Source: Candidatus Parcubacteria bacterium (GTDB taxonomy: Bacteria; Patescibacteriota; Minisyncoccia; Phycocordibacterales; Zambryskibacteraceae). From it: DNA of 8,238 bases. How positions within the stretch are numbered: position 1 is the first letter of the stretch; each line of letters begins with the position of its first letter. The position numbers and the translations under genes are program-made. Where the stretch lies: NCBI GenBank assembly GCA_019661845.1, contig JAIFWL010000033.1, positions 1-8,238 on the forward strand, read 5' to 3'. Positions 5,549-8,238 of this stretch are shown here, piece by piece. The notes under the pieces are model-generated. The model saw nothing but the letters and a program-made list of their open reading frames with translations. It was not told the DNA's origin and did no database searches.

Positions 5549-5554
5549 TACTAT
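5549..5554 (+). promoter_or_regulatory. Possible priA -10 box
   Basis: TACTAT (4 of 6 consensus bases, keeping the key A and final T) lies 6 nt before ATG 5561 and would again give an almost leaderless mRNA. TATAAC three bases later also fits weakly but is too close to the ATG. No -35 is recognisable. Confidence 0.3.
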
Positions 5555-5560
5555 AACGCC

Positions 5561-7444
5561 ATGCCGAAGGGAAAAGCCTCAACTGGAACCTATATTGTTG
5601 AAGTGGCTCCCCTGTCGAAAAGCTCATTAATTGGAAATCTATCCTACTTCTCTACCACCAAACTCCTTCCTGGAACATTGGTAAAAGTTCTATTAAGAAA
5701 CTCCTTAAGTCTTGCGGTGGTACTCAATAGTAAGAGCGCTTACTCTGCGAAGAGTGAGATTCGTCGAGCCGGATTCGCGTTGAAGAAAATCTCAGAGAAG
5801 AATGTTTTACCAGCTGGCTTCCACCCCGCGTTTATGAAAGGAGTGATGGAAACGAGTGTTTACTATGCAATGCAACCCGGTCTGCTACTCTACTCTATGG
5901 TGCCGAAAATGCTTTTAGAAAGCCCTGAACAATTCTTCAAAAACTCTGAACAATCAAAAGATAATGGTAAGGCAGAGCTGAAGACGAAGGAGACGTTCTT
6001 CGTCCAAATGGAAGTTGATGAGCGGTTCGGCCAGTATCGTGCACTCATCCGGCAAGCCTTCGCTCGGCAGGCCTCTGTCTTATTTATCGTACCCACACAT
6101 TATGATGCTATTAAAGCGAGAGAGAATTTGAGCCAAGGCATAGAGCCTTATGTACACGTCTTTACCCTGAAGGAGAAGAAGGGTGATGCGAAGAAGATGT
6201 GGGAGGAAGCCCGTACTAAGGAGCACCCAGTGCTATTTATCACCACTCCCGCTGGCATAACATTTGATAGACCAGATTTAGATACTCTTATACTCGAACG
6301 AGAGAACTCGCGTGTGTATCGCACTCTCGCACGACCGTTTATCCATTACAAAGTATTAGCAGAGAAGATTTGTAAGGAGACTGGTCGCCAACTCGTGCTT
6401 GGAGATTCGATATTAAGTATTGAATCTTTATGGAAGGAGAAGAGTGGTGAATACGGAGAGCTCTCACTCATCCGCTGGCGACTACCGAGCGCTCCGACCA
6501 AGCTCGTGGATGTAAGTAGTCGTCCAGACCAGCGTGGCAAGTTCGAGATCTTCTCTCCCGAGCTTAAATCTCTTATACACAAAGCGCTGGAGGAGAAGGA
6601 GAGGATATTCCTCTTCGGCGCACGTAAGGGTCTTGCTCCGACTACAGTATGTGGCGACTGCGGCTTCGTCCTCCCCTGCTTAAACTGTGGGGCGCCAGTG
6701 GTCTTACATAAAAAGAATAATGAAAACAATATCTACATCTGTCATGCATGTGGCACTCGGCGTGAGAGTCATACTGTGTGTGGGTACTGTGGAAGTTGGA
6801 AACTCGTCCCGCTTGGCATCGGCATTGAGCGCATAGCCGCTGAAGCGAGGGAGCTCTTCCACGAAGCGAAGGTACACATACTCGACAAGGATCATGCGCC
6901 AAGCGATGTGACTGCACGCAAAATTATTCACAACTTCAGAGAGAAGGGGGGCATCTTGGTGGGTACGGAACTAGCCTTCTTCCACTTAGAGAAGATTCCT
7001 TATACGGCACTTGTGTCGGCTGACGCACTATTTTCTATCCCCGACTTCAATATTAACGAAAGGATCTTCTACCTCGTGAGTCGCATCCGCGAGATGACGC
7101 AGAATGAATCCATCATTCAAACTCGTAACATCGGTAAGCAGATCTTGGCATGGTCAGCGCAAGGCAACATTATCGACTTCTACTTAAACGAAGTGGGCGA
7201 GAGGAAATCCCTTCTCTATCCCCCATTCTCTATCTTTATAAAAGTAGAACTCATATCGCTTAAGAGTAAAGAGAGTTTGGTACGAGCTAAGGGTGCTCTA
7301 CTCGAGTGGCAACCAGAGAGTTACAAGGACTCTATCATCTTACGCATACCGAGAGACAAGTGGCCGGATAAGGACTTGGTGAGAACTTTGTCTTTGCTCG
7401 GACCGGAGTTTAGTATTAAAGTGGATCCTGAGAGCATCCTATGA
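5561..7444 (+). CDS. priA: PriA-like primosomal protein N', helicase motifs lost
   Basis: PriA recognises stalled forks and starts replication restart. The 627-aa product keeps the family layout: an N-terminal DNA-binding region (about 1-110), a degenerate helicase core (about 145-490) carrying a zinc-binding insert, and a C-terminal domain ending in KVDPESIL, like the VDVDP end of other PriAs. Four CxxC pairs (C364/367, C373/376, C394/397, C407/410) preserve all eight zinc cysteines, with VPLGIGIERI following as in PriA. The ATPase motifs are gone. The Walker A position reads VQMEVDERFGQYR, the DEEH position reads LILERENSRVY, GSATP reads GDSILS, and QVAGRAGR reads SRIREMTQN. Actinobacterial PriA homologues are known to lack helicase motifs in a similar way, so the protein may be a structural or loading factor. 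Its TGA overlaps the def ATG (ATGA). Confidence 0.9.
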   Translation: MPKGKASTGTYIVEVAPLSKSSLIGNLSYFSTTKLLPGTLVKVLLRNSLSLAVVLNSKSAYSAKSEIRRAGFALKKISEKNVLPAGFHPAFMKGVMETSVYYAMQPGLLLYSMVPKMLLESPEQFFKNSEQSKDNGKAELKTKETFFVQMEVDERFGQYRALIRQAFARQASVLFIVPTHYDAIKARENLSQGIEPYVHVFTLKEKKGDAKKMWEEARTKEHPVLFITTPAGITFDRPDLDTLILERENSRVYRTLARPFIHYKVLAEKICKETGRQLVLGDSILSIESLWKEKSGEYGELSLIRWRLPSAPTKLVDVSSRPDQRGKFEIFSPELKSLIHKALEEKERIFLFGARKGLAPTTVCGDCGFVLPCLNCGAPVVLHKKNNENNIYICHACGTRRESHTVCGYCGSWKLVPLGIGIERIAAEARELFHEAKVHILDKDHAPSDVTARKIIHNFREKGGILVGTELAFFHLEKIPYTALVSADALFSIPDFNINERIFYLVSRIREMTQNESIIQTRNIGKQILAWSAQGNIIDFYLNEVGERKSLLYPPFSIFIKVELISLKSKESLVRAKGALLEWQPESYKDSIILRIPRDKWPDKDLVRTLSLLGPEFSIKVDPESIL

Positions 7445-7992
7445 CAACCAAGAAGATAAAGATCCTAGACCACAAGAAATCCGCGGTTCTCCGTGAGGTG
7501 GCTAAGCCTGTGCCCTTAAGCGACATTGGGTCGAAGAAGATTGGTGACTTAATATCGAAGATGAAGAAGGCTCTCCATGCCGAGGAGGATGGAGTGGCTA
7601 TCGCCGCGCCACAAGTGGGAGAGAGTTTAAGAATCTTTGTAGTAAGTGGAGGAGCTATCCAACTTTCCAAAGGCAAGAAGGAAGTCGATCCTGAAGAAGA
7701 GTTAAACGACTTGGTATTCATAAACCCAGAGATTATTAAAGTGTCTAAGCGGAAGAAGAAGATGGAAGAGGGTTGCCTCTCGGTGCGCTGGCTCTATGGA
7801 GAAGTGGAGAGACACGAGAAGGCGACTATCACTGCATATGATGAGAATGGTAAGAGGGTCACTCTCGGCGCATCAGGACTCTTGGCACAGATCTTCCAAC
7901 ACGAGACAGACCACCTGAACGGCATATTATTTATAGACAAGGCAGAGAACATAAGAGACTTACCTCCAACAGAGAAAGAAAATGCAGGATAA
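7441..7992 (+). CDS. def: Peptide deformylase
   Basis: Def removes the N-formyl group from nascent proteins and is the natural partner of Fmt, whose gene follows. The 183-aa product has motif 1 GVAIAAPQ (51-58), motif 2 EGCLS (110-114) and motif 3 QHETDH (153-158). The metal ligands are C112, H154 and H158, and E155 is the catalytic glutamate. Motif 1 has Ala where most deformylases have the second Gly (GxGxAAxQ). A charged loop of about 20 residues (LSKGKKEVDPEEELNDL, about 75-91) lengthens the region before FINPEI. The ATG overlaps the priA stop by 4 bp, and the last 11 bp overlap fmt, so translation is probably coupled through the three genes. No separate promoter is visible. Confidence 0.96.
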   Translation: MTTKKIKILDHKKSAVLREVAKPVPLSDIGSKKIGDLISKMKKALHAEEDGVAIAAPQVGESLRIFVVSGGAIQLSKGKKEVDPEEELNDLVFINPEIIKVSKRKKKMEEGCLSVRWLYGEVERHEKATITAYDENGKRVTLGASGLLAQIFQHETDHLNGILFIDKAENIRDLPPTEKENAG

Positions 7993-8238
7993 AATCAAAT
8001 TCGTCTTCTTCGGCTCATCACGCTTCTCCGAACTTGTACTAGATGAGCTTGTTAAAGCTGGTTACTCCCCACTCCTTACTATCACTTCAGCTAAAGAAGA
8101 TTTGGATATGGATAAGTTGCGTGAGCTCAATGCAGATGTATTTATCGTCGCGTCGTTTGGGAAAATCTTGCCGAAGGAACTGGTTGATATGCCGAAGTGG
8201 GGCACGCTCAATGTCCACCCCTCTCTCCTACCAATCTT
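7982..8238 (+). CDS. fmt: Methionyl-tRNA formyltransferase, 5' part, missing an internal loop (partial)
   Basis: Fmt formylates Met-tRNA of the initiator tRNA using 10-formyl-tetrahydrofolate. Eighty-five codons are present before the window ends. Visible are the Rossmann start IKFVFFGSSRFSELVLDEL (residues 5-23), the FGKILPKELVDMP stretch (59-71) and the catalytic NVHPSLLP (77, Asn; 79, His). Between the first strand and FGKILP the protein is about 32 residues shorter than E. coli Fmt: the landmark Gly is at 11 in both, but the catalytic His is at 79 instead of 111. The missing part covers the usual QPDxPxGR...PVK loop and the following helix and strand; here it reads TITSAKEDLDMDKL. The frame is continuous across the gap, so this is not a simple frameshift. 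The start ATG lies inside the def 3' end (11-bp overlap) with only a weak AGAAAG upstream. Confidence 0.88.
   Translation, partial: MQDKIKFVFFGSSRFSELVLDELVKAGYSPLLTITSAKEDLDMDKLRELNADVFIVASFGKILPKELVDMPKWGTLNVHPSLLPI

Noticed and set aside
5469..5627. N-terminal extension of the mreB frame beginning MSFSTGEPLQQ
   Set aside because: It crosses the divergent promoter and the first codons of priA, has no homology to MreB, and the family start MAKKLGIDLGTTN lies downstream at 5468.
7442..7444. Alternative genetic code with TGA read as glycine
   Set aside because: TGA ends priA at the family-typical C-terminus and overlaps the def start, so it is used as a stop.

Overview
The window reads as a compact chromosomal segment from a small-genome bacterium, most likely a member of the Candidate Phyla Radiation (Patescibacteria, Parcubacteria-like). 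This placement is an inference from the divergent but recognisable core genes, the priA-def-fmt run with overlapping ends, a PriA that has lost its helicase motifs, and an unusually shortened Fmt. TGA is used as a stop (priA), so the TGA-as-glycine code of some CPR lineages is not in use. There are no tRNA or rRNA genes, CRISPR arrays, transposases or obvious phage genes.

Layout. A divergent promoter region at about 5469-5560 separates two blocks. To the right, on the + strand, lie priA (5561-7444), def (7441-7992) and fmt (from 7982, cut by the window end). They are joined by 4-bp and 11-bp overlaps and almost certainly form one operon. To the left, on the - strand and in transcription order, are mreB, a roughly 220-nt non-coding unit with its own promoter and a strong terminator, a broken tgt, a structured leader followed by a small GC-rich ORF of unknown function, uvrB, and a partial AT-rich hypothetical gene. 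The hypothetical gene's ATG overlaps the uvrB stop codon (TAATG).

Roles. The core genes cover cell shape (MreB), replication restart (PriA-like), N-terminal methionine deformylation and initiator-tRNA formylation (Def and Fmt), nucleotide excision repair (UvrB) and tRNA queuosine-type base exchange (Tgt).

Most unusual points. (1) The PriA homologue keeps its eight zinc cysteines but lacks every ATPase motif. (2) Fmt lacks about 32 residues that include the initiator-tRNA recognition loop. (3) tgt is frameshifted exactly at one arm of a C/G-rich palindromic-type repeat, with the Gln-bearing substrate segment missing. (4) Two intergenic regions each carry a good extended -10 promoter and elaborate RNA structure. 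One has two mutually exclusive nested pairings ahead of the small ORF; the other has a possible pseudoknot plus terminator ahead of tgt. They share a 13-nt pre-terminator motif. (5) mreB and probably uvrB appear to be transcribed leaderless or nearly so, while the small ORF alone has a perfect Shine-Dalgarno sequence.
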